Assembly: GCF_019800885.1 (NCBI RefSeq)
Contig: NZ_JAHVKE010000001.1
Span: forward strand, 1,612,001-1,676,000
DNA from: Maritalea mobilis
GTDB taxonomy: Bacteria; Pseudomonadota; Alphaproteobacteria; Rhodobacterales; Rhodobacteraceae
Length of the DNA: 64,000 bases
Direction of reading: 5' to 3'
Shown here: piece by piece, positions 8,969-18,454 of the stretch
Layout: each line of letters starts with the position of its first letter
Numbering within the stretch: position 1 is the stretch's first letter
Program-made: the position numbers and the translations under genes
The notes under the pieces: generated by a model
What the model saw: the letters and a program-made list of their open reading frames with translations, nothing else
Databases searched by the model: none
What the model was told of the DNA's origin: nothing

Positions 8969-10483
8969 TCAGCGACCCGCCGCCTTGCCCGACAGGGGCA
9001 ATTCCTCCAACCGCGTGGACAGAAGGCAGGCCACGGCCGCCATGACGGCCGCGATGATGAATACCGGGTGCAAGGCCTGGCTGACGCCTGCGATCACCGT
9101 CGCGCGGGTCGCCTCGGGCAGCGACGCGACCAATGCAGGCGACATGGAACTGAGGCCCGCCCCGGCCCCCTCAGGCAGCACGCCGGACAGGTTGCGCGCC
9201 AGACCCGCCGCGAACAAGGCCCCGAAGAGCGCCGTCCCGATGGAGCCGCCAATCAGTCGGAACATGTTGGCGCTGGCCGTGCCCACGCCCAGCATCTTGA
9301 CAGGCACCGCGTTCTGGATCGCCGCCACCCCGACCGAAAAGACCGGCCCAAGGCCAAGCCCCACGAACAGAAGCGCCGTTGCAATGGCCCAAAGCGGACT
9401 CTGCCCCGTCACGGTGGCGAGATAGACCATCGCCAGCGCAAGAAGCGCGGTGGAGAGCGTCGGCATCAGCTTGTAACGCCCGGTGCGGGACATCACGACG
9501 CCCGCGGCGTTCGAGGCGAGGATCAGGCCCAGCATCATCGGCAGGATGAACAGGCCCGACACCGTCGGGCTGACGCCCTTGGCCACTTGCAGGAAGAGCG
9601 GCAGGAAGGTGATCGTTCCGAACATCGCCGTGCCCACCATGAACCCCACGCCGTTGACCACCAGGAACGTGTTGTTGCGGAAGAGTTGCAGCGGAAGGAT
9701 CGGCTCAGCCGCGCGTTGTTCGACCCAGATGAACCCGGCCAGCCCCCCGATGCAAAGCACCAGCAGGGCGAGTGTGGCAGGGTCGCTCCAGCCCAGAACA
9801 CCGCCCAGGTTGGACAGCATCACCGCCGAAGACAGAAGCACCGCCAGCAGCACGCCACCGGCATAGTCCACGTGGCGCTTGCCGCTATCGGCCGGACCGG
9901 GCAAGGCGCGGGACAGGACCAGCAAGGCCGCCAGCCCGACCGGCAGGTTGACGAAGAAGATCCAGTGCCAGCTCAGCGCCTCGACCAGGGCACCGCCCAA
10001 GAGGGGCCCGATCGCCGTCGACACGCCGAAGGCCGCGCCGAGCACGCCTTGCGCCTTGCCGCGTTCTCGTGCCGGCAGCACGTCGGCCACGACCGCCATG
10101 GACAGAACGATCAGGCTGCCGCCGCCCAGGCCCTGAATGGCACGGCCCGCGATCAGCACCCCGAAATTCCAAGCCACGCCGCAGATCACGGCGCCGACCA
10201 CGAAAACGGCGATGGCGCCCTGCATCACGATGCGCCGCCCGTAAAGGTCGCCCAGCTTGCCCGAGATCGGCGCCCCGACCGTCGAAGCCAGCAGGTAAAC
10301 CGTGATCGCCCAGGAGAGGTGCTCCAACCCGCCAAGATCCGCCGTGATGATCGGCAAGGCAGGCGACACGATGGTCTGCCCGAGCGAGGCAAAAAGCAGC
10401 GTCACCGCCACCGCGATGAGGATCAACCTGACGGGGACGTCCTCGGCGCTGTCATCGGGGGCGAGATCGGGAACCGACGTCAT
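8969..10483 (-). CDS. MFS multidrug exporter, DHA2 (EmrB/QacA-type) family
   Basis: 504-aa drug:H+ antiporter-type protein with about 14 hydrophobic segments. Motif A appears as GKLGDLYGRRIV, and the antiporter motif C region as AIGPLLGGALVEALSWHWIFFVNLPVG. The chosen ATG at 10483 starts MTSVPDLAPDD; an in-frame extension to 10594 would cross the MarR promoter region and has unlikely sequence. It is transcribed divergently from a MarR-type regulator, the usual arrangement for an inducible efflux pump repressed by its neighbour. The substrate cannot be told from sequence. Confidence 0.92.
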   Translation of the reverse strand: MTSVPDLAPDDSAEDVPVRLILIAVAVTLLFASLGQTIVSPALPIITADLGGLEHLSWAITVYLLASTVGAPISGKLGDLYGRRIVMQGAIAVFVVGAVICGVAWNFGVLIAGRAIQGLGGGSLIVLSMAVVADVLPARERGKAQGVLGAAFGVSTAIGPLLGGALVEALSWHWIFFVNLPVGLAALLVLSRALPGPADSGKRHVDYAGGVLLAVLLSSAVMLSNLGGVLGWSDPATLALLVLCIGGLAGFIWVEQRAAEPILPLQLFRNNTFLVVNGVGFMVGTAMFGTITFLPLFLQVAKGVSPTVSGLFILPMMLGLILASNAAGVVMSRTGRYKLMPTLSTALLALAMVYLATVTGQSPLWAIATALLFVGLGLGPVFSVGVAAIQNAVPVKMLGVGTASANMFRLIGGSIGTALFGALFAAGLARNLSGVLPEGAGAGLSSMSPALVASLPEATRATVIAGVSQALHPVFIIAAVMAAVACLLSTRLEELPLSGKAAGR

Positions 10484-10581
10484 CGCGATAAAACTCCGAA
10501 ATGCCCCTGCATGCGCTGGCACAGGGGCGGTAAAAGGGTGTAAATCTGTGTCTGGTACACTTATGTGCGCTTCACATTTAT

Positions 10582-10598
10582 ATGCATTCCGCATGCAT
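10582..10598. promoter_or_regulatory. Candidate MarR operator
   Basis: ATGCAT-TCCGC-ATGCAT, an exact inverted repeat with a 5-base spacer, lies in the 141-bp region between the divergent MFS and MarR genes, 27 bp before the MarR start. MarR proteins bind such palindromes to repress themselves and the neighbouring pump. Binding is inferred from position and symmetry only. Confidence 0.45.
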
Positions 10599-10624
10599 TT
10601 GCGTCAAGGCAGAGCCGGGGAAAA

Positions 10625-11224
10625 ATGCCCAAGCGAGAAGAGACCATCCGTGACGAACTGACCGAGGCCGGCATCGCCGAGCCGACGCTCGACGCCGCCT
10701 TCGCCGTCGACGCCATCCTTCAGAAATGGCGTCGGCGCGTCGTCAAGCGCGAGCTTGGCACCCGCGCGCTGAACGAGCTTGGCCTTGACTTGGACCTGGC
10801 ACAGCTCGACGCGCTCATGGCCGTTTGGGCGCCGGTCAATGAGTTTGACGACTCACCCGACGGGGAAACCATGGTCGCGACGGTCGCCGACCGGCTGGGC
10901 ATCGACCCGTCCCGCGCCTCGCGCCTGACCGCGGACCTGATCCGCCTTGGCCTGATCCGCCGCGCCGTCAGCCAGGTGGACGGGCGGCGCACGATCCTGG
11001 AGCCGACCGACCTGGGCCACGAGGTTGTCCGCGCCGTCCGGCTCTACAAATTCGCGGCGCTTGGCGATTTCCTGTCCGGCTGGACGGAGGAGGAGGTGGC
11101 CACGTTCCTGCCGCTGCTCGACCGGTTCACCACCTGGTCCGAACAAAGCGACCGGTTCCCGCAGCATCTGCGCGACCGGATCGAGACCCTGCGCACGACC
11201 CTGCCCAAGCTGGGCGAAACCTGA
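10625..11224 (+). CDS. MarR-family transcriptional regulator
   Basis: 199-aa winged-helix regulator. The DNA-binding part runs through ATVADRLGIDPSRASRLTADLIRLGLIRRAVSQVDGRR (described here in pieces: recognition helix around SRASRLTADL, wing around VDGRRTILEPT), typical of MarR proteins acting as dimers. Divergent from the DHA2 exporter, so probably its ligand-responsive repressor. The ATG at 10625 is used because GGGG stands at good spacing; a longer frame from 10565 would run through the candidate operator. At 199 aa it is somewhat longer than the family norm of ~150 because of N- and C-terminal extensions. Confidence 0.85.
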   Translation: MPKREETIRDELTEAGIAEPTLDAAFAVDAILQKWRRRVVKRELGTRALNELGLDLDLAQLDALMAVWAPVNEFDDSPDGETMVATVADRLGIDPSRASRLTADLIRLGLIRRAVSQVDGRRTILEPTDLGHEVVRAVRLYKFAALGDFLSGWTEEEVATFLPLLDRFTTWSEQSDRFPQHLRDRIETLRTTLPKLGET

Positions 11225-11276
11225 AAACCCTTCACGAAGGGTTTTCGGCCCCGCAAATCCTTCGAGAAGGATTTGC
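11223..11276. repeat. Multi-hairpin repeat element, copy 2
   Basis: GAAAACCCTTC (11223-11233) pairs with 11236-11246, and GCAAATCCTTC (11253-11263) with 11266-11276. This is the same pair of stems in the same order as at 8.9 kb. The first stem begins inside the stop codon of the MarR gene. No outer repeat is evident here. It lies between two genes in the same direction (MarR and the helicase). Confidence 0.75.
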
Positions 11277-11316
11277 CCCCTCGCCGCGCGCGCCCACCCA
11301 GCCTATCTAGGGGGCC

Positions 11317-13737
11317 ATGACCGCCCTGCCCCCCGCAATCACCGGTTGGTTCGACGCCCGCGGATGGTCCATCCACCCGCACCAGCAGGCGATGCTTTCG
11401 GCCGCAGATCAGCCCTGCACGCTTCTGATCGCGCCCACGGGCGGCGGCAAGACCATGGCGGGGTTCCTGCCGACTCTCGCCGAATTGGCGGACGGGGACC
11501 ATCACGGCCTTCACACGCTCTACATCTCGCCGCTCAAGGCGCTGGCTGCCGATATCCGCCGCAACCTGACCGGCCCGATCACCGAGATGGGCCTGCCCAT
11601 CCGGGTCGAGGACCGCACCGGCGATACGCCCTCCAGCCGCAAGAAACGCCAGCGCGCCGACCCGCCGCATATCCTGCTGACGACACCGGAGAGCCTCGCC
11701 CTGATGACGTCTTACGAGGATGCCCACCGTACCTTTGCCGGGCTCAAGCGCGTCATCGTCGACGAGATCCACGCCCTGGCCGAAAGCAAGCGCGGGGACC
11801 AGTTGATGCTGGCCCTGTCGCGCCTCTCCACCCTCGCGCCCGGCCTGCGCCGCGTCGGCCTGTCGGCGACGGTCGAAGACCCGAAGGCCATCGCGCGCCT
11901 GCTCGCCCGCCACCCCGACCCGTGCGAGATCCTGATGGCCGCCCCCGGCCCGAACCCCGATATCTCGATGCTGCAAACCACCGAACCGCCGCCCTGGTCC
12001 GGCGGCGGCGGGCGCTATGCCATCCCCGCCGTGTTGGAGGAGGTCAGGAAACACCGCACCACGCTGATCTTTCACAACACACGCGCGCAGGCCGAGATCT
12101 TCTTTCACCACCTGTGGCTCGCCAACGAGGATCAGCTGCCCATCGGCATCCACCACGGCGCACTGGCCCGCGAACAGCGCGAGCGCGTAGAACAGGCCAT
12201 GACAGACGGCCAGCTGAAGGCCATCGTCTGCACCGGCACGCTGGATCTGGGCATCGACTGGGGCGATGTGGACCTCGTGATCCAGGTCGGCGCACCGAAG
12301 AACGTCAAGCGATTGGTGCAGCGGATCGGGCGGGCCAACCACCGCTACAATGCGCCCTCCAAGGCGCTGATCGTGCCCGCCAACCGGTTCGAGGTGATCG
12401 AATGCGTGGCCGCCCTCGACGCCGTGCGAGACCATGACCTTGACGGCGAGGCGCGCGGCCCCGGCCCGCTGGACGTGTTGTGTCAACATATCCTGATCCG
12501 CGCCGCCGCAGGCCCCTTCCACGCCGACGACCTCTATGCCGAGGTCATCACCACGGGCGCCTATGCCGAGCTGTCCCGCGACCTGTTCGACCGCTGCCTC
12601 GATTTCGTGGCCACGGGCGGCTATGCCCTTCGGGCCTATGACCAGTGGCAGCGCCTTCTCCAACGCCCCGACGGGCAATGGCAACTGCGCGACCCCCGCG
12701 CGACACAGCGCATCCGCATGAACATCGGCACCATCGTGGATGCCGACAAGATGCAGGTCCGATTGCACAAGACCCGTGGCGGCAAACCCCTGGGCGAGGT
12801 CGAGGAATACTTCGCCTCGCTTCTGCGCAAGGGCGACACCTTCCTGATCGGGGGAGAGATTGTGCGCTACGAGGGCATGCGCGAGATGGTGGTCGAGGTG
12901 ACACGCACCCCCACGCAAAAACCCAAGATCGCCACCTTCATGGGCACGAAATTCGCCACCTCAACGCAGCTGTCCGACCGCATCCTGACCATGTTCCGGC
13001 AGGAGGATTGGCCCGACCTGCCCCCTCACACCCGCGACTGGCTGCACCTGCAACGGCAGGTTTCGCGCCTGCCCGAACGCGACCGGCTGCTGGTCGAAAG
13101 CTTCCCCCATGACGGGCGCGAACACCTCGTGGCCTACGGGTTCGCAGGCCGCAACGCGCAGCAGACCCTCGGCCTTTTGCTGACCCAACGGATGGAGGCG
13201 CAGGGCCTGAACCCCATGGGCTTCGTCGCCACCGATTACGCGACGCTGATCTGGGGGCTGGATCGCGTGGCCGAGGCCGCGCCGCTGTTTTCCCGCGACA
13301 ACCTCGTCGAGGCGATGGAAACCTGGCTTTCCGACAACGCGGTGATGAAACGGACCTTCAAGGGCTCGGCCATCATCGCAGGCCTGATCGATCGCAACAT
13401 GCCGGGCGGCAAGCGCAAATCGGGACGGCAGGCGACGTTTTCGACCGACATCCTTTACGACACGCTGCGCAAATACGACCCCGACCACCTCATGCTGCGG
13501 ATCACCCGGGACGAGGCGATGCGCGGCCTCGTCGATTTCGGCCGGATCGAGGAGATGCTGGCCCGCATCGGCGACCGGATCGACCACCAGCGCCTGACCC
13601 GCGTCACCCCGCTGGCCGCGCCGCTTTTCCTCGAACCCGGGCGCGTCCCGGTCGAGGGGCTGGCCAACCAGCGCCTTCTGGAAGAGGAAGCCACCCGCCT
13701 GATGCAGACCGCGGGGCTGGAGACCACGGGGACCTGA
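11317..13737 (+). CDS. Ligase-associated DEXH-box DNA helicase (Lhr-like)
   Basis: 806-aa superfamily 2 helicase of the Lhr group. Motif I is APTGGGKTMAG (~residues 40-50), motif II VDEIHAL, motif III SATVED, and motifs V-VI appear as GTLDLGIDWG and QRIGRANHRYN; the long C-terminal part is the Lhr-type extension. In many proteobacteria this helicase is clustered with PdeM, an ATP-dependent ligase and a nuclease in a DNA-damage-response set. Here only pdeM follows (70 bp downstream), so the other two must be elsewhere or absent. Confidence 0.92.
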   Translation: MTALPPAITGWFDARGWSIHPHQQAMLSAADQPCTLLIAPTGGGKTMAGFLPTLAELADGDHHGLHTLYISPLKALAADIRRNLTGPITEMGLPIRVEDRTGDTPSSRKKRQRADPPHILLTTPESLALMTSYEDAHRTFAGLKRVIVDEIHALAESKRGDQLMLALSRLSTLAPGLRRVGLSATVEDPKAIARLLARHPDPCEILMAAPGPNPDISMLQTTEPPPWSGGGGRYAIPAVLEEVRKHRTTLIFHNTRAQAEIFFHHLWLANEDQLPIGIHHGALAREQRERVEQAMTDGQLKAIVCTGTLDLGIDWGDVDLVIQVGAPKNVKRLVQRIGRANHRYNAPSKALIVPANRFEVIECVAALDAVRDHDLDGEARGPGPLDVLCQHILIRAAAGPFHADDLYAEVITTGAYAELSRDLFDRCLDFVATGGYALRAYDQWQRLLQRPDGQWQLRDPRATQRIRMNIGTIVDADKMQVRLHKTRGGKPLGEVEEYFASLLRKGDTFLIGGEIVRYEGMREMVVEVTRTPTQKPKIATFMGTKFATSTQLSDRILTMFRQEDWPDLPPHTRDWLHLQRQVSRLPERDRLLVESFPHDGREHLVAYGFAGRNAQQTLGLLLTQRMEAQGLNPMGFVATDYATLIWGLDRVAEAAPLFSRDNLVEAMETWLSDNAVMKRTFKGSAIIAGLIDRNMPGGKRKSGRQATFSTDILYDTLRKYDPDHLMLRITRDEAMRGLVDFGRIEEMLARIGDRIDHQRLTRVTPLAAPLFLEPGRVPVEGLANQRLLEEEATRLMQTAGLETTGT

Positions 13738-13807
13738 CCCGCCGCCCCCTCAGGCCTCAAGCCACCCCCTTGCGCCATGAAATTCCACATGGCACACCGA
13801 ACGAAGC

Positions 13808-14488
13808 ATGAACACCCTGCCCTTCACCTTCGCCGGCGAAACCTTCCACGCGCGGCCCTCCGGCGCGCTCTCCTGGCCTGCGCAGGGTCTGCTCTGTGTG
13901 TCCGACCTGCACCTCGGGAAATCCGAGCGCATGGCCCGGCGCGGCGGGCCGATGCTGCCGCCCTATGAAGGGGTGGAGACCCTTGCGAAACTCGCAGAGG
14001 ACATCGCCGCGACAGACCCGAGAACCGTGATCTGCCTGGGCGACAGTTTCGACGACAGCGCCGCCGCCGAGGCGCTGGACGATGAGACAAGCGAGGCACT
14101 CGGCCCCCTCATGGCAGGCCGCCGCTGGATCTGGATCGAGGGCAATCACGACCCGGGGCCCGTGTCGGTGGACGGGACCCATCTTGCAACGGTCACGCTG
14201 GCTGGGATCACCTTTCGCCATATCGCAGATCCGGAGAAAACCAGGGAAGTCTCTGGCCACTACCACCCAAAGGCCCGCGTCGCCCTGCGCGGTCGCAGCC
14301 TGTCGCGCCGCTGCTTTCTCGTCGATGACCGCCGCCTGGTCCTGCCTGCCTATGGCACCTATACCGGCGGCCTCTCCTGCGACCGGCCCGAACTATCGGG
14401 GCTCATGGCCCCCGGTGCGCGCGCCATCCTGCTGGGCGACCCGCCCGTTGCGCTGCCCATGCCGCGCGCCCGTCGCGACGCCGGATAG
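13808..14488 (+). CDS. pdeM: Ligase-associated DNA damage response endonuclease PdeM
   Basis: 226-aa calcineurin-type metallophosphoesterase. The metal-binding motifs appear in order: SDLHLGK (~residues 37-43), GDSFDD, GNHD and GHYHPK, the last two supplying catalytic His residues. It is the usual partner of the Lhr-like helicase just upstream and is classed with the ligase-associated repair genes. The GHxH position reads GHYH, so the active site looks complete. A 284-bp gap without a recognised gene separates it from the thioesterase. Confidence 0.88.
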   Translation: MNTLPFTFAGETFHARPSGALSWPAQGLLCVSDLHLGKSERMARRGGPMLPPYEGVETLAKLAEDIAATDPRTVICLGDSFDDSAAAEALDDETSEALGPLMAGRRWIWIEGNHDPGPVSVDGTHLATVTLAGITFRHIADPEKTREVSGHYHPKARVALRGRSLSRRCFLVDDRRLVLPAYGTYTGGLSCDRPELSGLMAPGARAILLGDPPVALPMPRARRDAG

Positions 14489-14772
14489 GGTTCACTCGAC
14501 CGGAACACCGGCACGGCGCAGCGCTGACTGGCGCACCCTGCCCGCCATTCAACGCAACGACATACCGACCGCCCTCCTGCCGCACATGCAGGTCATCTCC
14601 GTCTGCCGACGCGTTGGCTCGGCTTCACGGCAAAAGGTCAAAAACAGTCGTGTCGTCGTGCAAAAACATGCAAGCTTGCGCGAACCTTCCGAGGTTTCGA
14701 TCGCCCCACCCCGGCCCCATCTTCCGTCCCGGAAAAGGGCCAGAAAACCGCACTCAAAAGGCTGTTTGCTTC

Positions 14773-15216
14773 ATGGAGCACCCCGGCAGAACGACCTCGA
14801 TCGCGCCTGAGCGCGCGCAAGCGATCCGCGACAGCTTTGCGCGGCAAGAGATGATGGCGACAATCGGCGCACGGATAGACGAGATCGCAATCGGCCGGGT
14901 GGTGCTGTCCCTCGACGTGTCGCCACGGATCGGCCAGCAACACGGGTTCGTGCATGCCGGCGCCACCTTCGCACTCGGCGACAGCGCGGCGGGCTACTCC
15001 GCGCTCAGCCTCATGCCCGAGGGCTCCGAGGTGCTGACCGTCGAGATGAAGATCAACCTGCTGGCGCCCGCCACCGGCCGCCGACTGATCGCGGAAGGCG
15101 AAGTCGTCAAACCGGGCCGACGCCTGATAATCGCACGCGCGACCGTACGGGCAGAAGCCGAAGATGGCAGCCTGCGCGACGTTGCCATCCTGCAAGGCAC
15201 GATGATCCCGTCCTGA
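14773..15216 (+). CDS. PaaI-family hotdog thioesterase
   Basis: 147-aa hotdog-fold protein. The family pattern is visible as HGFVHAGATFALGDSAAGYSA (catalytic-loop helix; the G-x-x-H-x-G element and the following D), then VEMKINLLAPATGRRLIAEG for the central strands. PaaI-type enzymes hydrolyse acyl- or phenylacetyl-CoA esters in the cytoplasm; the substrate cannot be told here. The ATG at 14773 begins MEHPGRTTSIAP and gives the usual family length; an in-frame extension to 14614 is not expected to be protein. Confidence 0.85.
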   Translation: MEHPGRTTSIAPERAQAIRDSFARQEMMATIGARIDEIAIGRVVLSLDVSPRIGQQHGFVHAGATFALGDSAAGYSALSLMPEGSEVLTVEMKINLLAPATGRRLIAEGEVVKPGRRLIIARATVRAEAEDGSLRDVAILQGTMIPS

Positions 15217-15328
15217 TCCTCCAGCACCAATGCCAAGACGATCGGCAGCCCTGCTCATCGCCCCGCAAGACCTTGCAAACGGGACCACAGGTCCTAACGA
15301 CCAGTCAGCGAAACGGACCCGGCAAAAG

Positions 15329-15397
15329 CCTCTTCATCTTGGCCAAAAAACTCCGGGGGAATGCCGCCCGCCCGGGCGGCATGGGGGCAGCGCCCCC
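15329..15397 (-). repeat. Dispersed G5C/GC5 element, copy A
   Basis: Read on the minus strand: a hairpin GGGGGC-GCT-GCCCCC (15397-15383), a second stem TGCCGCCCG / CGGGCGGCA (15381-15362), then the tail CCCCCGGAGTTTTTTGG followed by CCAAGATGAAG. Copy B at 51.2 kb has the same hairpin and a similar tail. Both lie between convergent genes, here the thioesterase and fhs. From general knowledge such elements are frequent in Rhodobacterales genomes. It may also terminate fhs transcription. Confidence 0.65.
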
Positions 15398-15440
15398 GGC
15401 GTGGCGCGGGGGTTCAAGGCCCCCGTGCCGCGCGCCCGGC

Positions 15441-17117
15441 TCAGAACAGGCCTTCGATCAGTCCGTCCTCGTTCAGGCGGATATTCTCCGAGGCCGGCAC
15501 GCGCGGCAGGCCCGGCATGGTCATGATCTCCCCGCAGATCGCCACGACGAACCCGGCCCCCGCCGACAACCGCACCTCGCGCACCGGAATGGTATGCCCC
15601 TCCGGCGCGCCGCGCTCGTTCGGGTCGGTCGAGAAGGAATACTGCGTCTTGGCCATGCAGACCGGCAGATGGCCGTACCCGGCCTCTTCCCAGGCCTTGA
15701 GCTGATCGCGCACCTTCTTGTCCGCCGTCACCTCGCCCGCATGGTAGATGCCCTTGGCCACCGCCTCGATCTTCTCGAACAGCGGCAACTCGTCGGGATA
15801 GAGCGTCGTGAACTCCGCCACACCGCTATCGGCCAGCTCCACCACCTTGCGGGCCAGGTCCTCGGCCCCCGCGCCACCGTCGGCCCAATGCTTGCACAGG
15901 ATCGCCTCGGCGCCCTGCTCGGCCACGTAGGCCTTCACCGCGGCGATCTCGGCCTCGGTATCGCCCGCGAAATGGTTGATGCCCACCACGACCGGCACGC
16001 CGAAGCCTTTGACATTCTTGATGTGGCGCCCGAGGTTCGCGCAACCGGCCTCGACGGCCGCCACGTTCTCGGCCCCCAGATCGGCCTTGGCCACGCCCCC
16101 GTTCATCTTCATCGCACGCACGGTCGCCACGATCACCACCGCGTCGGGCGCGAGCCCCGCCTTGCGGCACTTGATGTTCATGAATTTCTCGGCTCCAAGA
16201 TCCGCGCCGAAGCCGGCTTCGGTCACGACGTAATCGGCCAGTTTCAGCGCCGTCTTGGTCGCGATGACCGAGTTGCAGCCATGGGCGATATTGGCGAAAG
16301 GACCGCCATGGACGAAGGCGGGGTTGTTTTCCAGCGTCTGCACGAGGTTGGGCTGCATCGCATCCTTCAGCAGCACGGTCATCGCGCCATCGGCCTTGAT
16401 ATCGCGGCAATAGATCGGCGCGCGATCGCGCGTGTAGGCCACGATCATGTCGCCCAGGCGACTTTGCAGATCGTCCAGATCAGCGGCGAGGCAGAGGATC
16501 GCCATGACCTCGGAGGCCACGGTGATGTCGAAGCCGGTCTGCCGCGGGAAGCCGTTGGCCACGCCCCCCAACGCGGTCACCACATCGCGCAGCGCGCGGT
16601 CGTTCATGTCGATCACCCGGCGCCAGGTCACCCGGCGCTCGTCGATGCCAAGCTCGTTGCCCCAGTAGATGTGGTTGTCGATCATCGCCGACAGCAGGTT
16701 ATGCGCCGCCGTGATCGCGTGGAAATCGCCGGTGAAATGCAGGTTCATGTCTTCCATCGGCACGACCTGCGCATGGCCCCCGCCAGCAGCCCCGCCCTTC
16801 ATTCCGAAGTTCGGCCCGAGCGAGGCTTCGCGGATGCAGATCGCGGCACGCTTGCCGATGCGGTTCAGACCATCGCCCAAGCCCACGGTTGTCGTGGTCT
16901 TTCCCTCACCAGCCGGCGTGGGGTTGATCGCGGTCACGAGGATCAGCTTGCCATTCGGGCGGTCATCCAGGGAATTGATGAACTTCTGCCCGACCTTTGC
17001 CTTGTCATGGCCGTAAGGCAGCAGCGCCTCGGACGGAATGTCCAGCTTGGCGCCGATCTGCTGAATGGGCTGTTTCTTCGCCTCTCGGGCGATCTCGATA
17101 TCGGTCTTGAACCCCAT
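15441..17117 (-). CDS. fhs: Formate-tetrahydrofolate ligase
   Basis: 558-aa ATP-dependent enzyme that joins formate to tetrahydrofolate to give 10-formyl-THF, feeding one-carbon metabolism in the cytoplasm. The ATP site [19 protein letters not shown] is near residues 64-82, and [20 protein letters not shown] follows. Length matches the family. The ATG at 17117 ([13 protein letters not shown]) is preceded by AGGGAG; a longer frame to 17270 is rejected. Nearby one-carbon genes such as folD are not in the window. Confidence 0.96.
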   Translation of the reverse strand: MGFKTDIEIAREAKKQPIQQIGAKLDIPSEALLPYGHDKAKVGQKFINSLDDRPNGKLILVTAINPTPAGEGKTTTTVGLGDGLNRIGKRAAICIREASLGPNFGMKGGAAGGGHAQVVPMEDMNLHFTGDFHAITAAHNLLSAMIDNHIYWGNELGIDERRVTWRRVIDMNDRALRDVVTALGGVANGFPRQTGFDITVASEVMAILCLAADLDDLQSRLGDMIVAYTRDRAPIYCRDIKADGAMTVLLKDAMQPNLVQTLENNPAFVHGGPFANIAHGCNSVIATKTALKLADYVVTEAGFGADLGAEKFMNIKCRKAGLAPDAVVIVATVRAMKMNGGVAKADLGAENVAAVEAGCANLGRHIKNVKGFGVPVVVGINHFAGDTEAEIAAVKAYVAEQGAEAILCKHWADGGAGAEDLARKVVELADSGVAEFTTLYPDELPLFEKIEAVAKGIYHAGEVTADKKVRDQLKAWEEAGYGHLPVCMAKTQYSFSTDPNERGAPEGHTIPVREVRLSAGAGFVVAICGEIMTMPGLPRVPASENIRLNEDGLIEGLF

Positions 17118-17309
17118 GTTGGGCGGCTCCCTTCCGCTGCACTTCTCCCGCTCTCGGCTATATCGGCTGGCACGCCTGGCCAAGCGGACAATTCCGACAT
17201 TATGGCCCGTTTGCCCGTCACCGCACGGCTTTCCCCGCGGGCCGCCCGGAACTTTTTGCGCTGAAGTCACGTTCCTACAGCAACTGCCACAAGGAAACGG
17301 AGCGACCCC

Positions 17310-17396
17310 ATGCGCCCCTCAATGCCTGCGATCCTGATTTTCACCGGTGCCCTGATGGGTATGGTTCCCAGCCTCGCGCTTGCCGTTCTGGCCTGA
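17310..17396 (+). CDS. Possible 28-aa membrane peptide
   Basis: A 28-codon frame ([11 protein letters not shown]...LAVLA) preceded by AAGGAAACGGAG about 10 bp upstream. Apart from one Arg it is wholly hydrophobic or small residues, like a single membrane helix or a signal peptide without cargo. It lies in the divergent gap upstream of fhs and ends 4 bp before the end of the convergent MOSC gene. No homologue is known to me. Confidence 0.35.
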   Translation: MRPSMPAILIFTGALMGMVPSLALAVLA

Positions 17397-17400
17397 TCGC

Positions 17401-18003
17401 TCAGCCGTTTCGCGCCGTGGCAAGATGCGGCCAGACCGGTTGATCCGGGATGTGCAATCGCAACGTGGCCCCAAGCGCGATCTCGCCGGGCCGTTCGACC
17501 CAGGCCGTCACGCCCCGCCGGTTCCGCGCCGCTGGCTTGAAGCGTTTCCCGACGCCGGGATACCCCCGCTCGATCACCGCCGAGACCAGGTGACAGGGTC
17601 GGTTTTCCATATCCACCACCAGCGTTGTCCCCGAGGCGTTATCCTGCAGGCGCGACGATGGCGGAATAAGCGAGAAATCGGGAATGCCAGCCACGACCAT
17701 GCTGACGCCCAACCATTCCGGCTCGATCCGGGCAAGGCCCATGTCCTGAGCGATCAACGCCAGATCCTCCTCCGACACGATCGAGACCTGCCGCGTATGC
17801 GCGATTTCCGTGCCTTTCGGATATTGTCTGGCGACGCGACTACAGGACAGGCGCGTAACGCCGGAATGGCTTTCCTCCGGCGGCCCACCGAACGGCAGCG
17901 ACAGCACGTCTCGCGAGGTCGACTCGAGCGCCGCGGCGCGGTCTTGGTTGACGCCCAGCCAGACCACACGGCCCGTGAACTCGGTCGGTTTCAGCGCGGG
18001 CAT
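17401..18003 (-). CDS. MOSC domain-containing protein
   Basis: 200-aa MOSC (molybdenum cofactor sulfurase C-terminal) protein. Typical features are the early G-rich start GRVVWLGVN, the stretch PFGGPPEESHSGVTRLSCSRV and RQVSIVSEEDLALIAQDMG, and the C-terminal GVTAWVERPGEIALGATL. Such domains bind sulfur or the molybdenum cofactor. The Cys in RLSCSRV is a possible sulfur carrier but is not assigned. The ATG at 18003 (MPALKPTEFTG) has GAAAGGA at good spacing and is preferred to 18033. A link to the molybdoenzyme genes xdhAB at 58 kb is possible but only by family. Confidence 0.85.
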   Translation of the reverse strand: MPALKPTEFTGRVVWLGVNQDRAAALESTSRDVLSLPFGGPPEESHSGVTRLSCSRVARQYPKGTEIAHTRQVSIVSEEDLALIAQDMGLARIEPEWLGVSMVVAGIPDFSLIPPSSRLQDNASGTTLVVDMENRPCHLVSAVIERGYPGVGKRFKPAARNRRGVTAWVERPGEIALGATLRLHIPDQPVWPHLATARNG

Positions 18004-18142
18004 GTCGGCATCCTTTCCCAGAAACGCGTCCACTTGATCGCTGGCTTCGGCTCACCGCAACCCGAAAACCGGCGAAAGCGTCGCCCGTTTTTTGCAGAAC
18101 CGTGTTAGCCTCGTCTCATCTGGAATTGGAGGATACCACCCG

Positions 18143-18433
18143 ATGAAACAGGATGAATTCGTCGAGAAGGCCAAGGAACAGCTCGACGCGTGGAACGCCG
18201 AGCTGAAAAAGATGCAGGCCCAGGTCGGCGAGATGCAGGCCAAGGGGCAAGAGCATTTCAAGGCGCAACTCGAACAGATGGAAGAGCAGCGCAAGGTCGC
18301 GCAGGACCATCTCGACAAGATCCACAAGGCGAACGTGGACGCGTGGAAGGAAATGCAGTCGAGCTTTCAGGAAGCCTGGAAAGCCATGGAAAAGGGCATG
18401 ACCGAGGCCCGCAAGAAATATACCGACGACTAA
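18143..18433 (+). CDS. Small charged coiled-coil protein
   Basis: 96-aa cytoplasmic protein with no signal peptide or membrane segment. Almost the whole length is predicted coiled coil: heptad-like runs of Lys, Glu, Gln, Met and Ala such as AKEQLDAWNAELKKMQAQVG and EQMEEQRKVAQDHLDKIH. GGAGG lies 11 bp before the ATG at 18143 (MKQDEFVEKAKEQ). The family is unnamed to me; phasin-like or structural roles are only guesses. A strong bidirectional terminator follows it. Confidence 0.8.
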   Translation: MKQDEFVEKAKEQLDAWNAELKKMQAQVGEMQAKGQEHFKAQLEQMEEQRKVAQDHLDKIHKANVDAWKEMQSSFQEAWKAMEKGMTEARKKYTDD

Positions 18434-18454
18434 CCTCTGCGACCGCTGAAACGA

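Noticed and set aside
9068-10543. 491-aa open frame on the plus strand opposite the MFS gene
   Set aside because: Antisense of a membrane transporter with recognised motifs; extremely rich in Arg, His and Gln.
15273-17264. 663-aa open frame opposite fhs
   Set aside because: Antisense shadow of a well-identified enzyme; it also crosses the repeat element.
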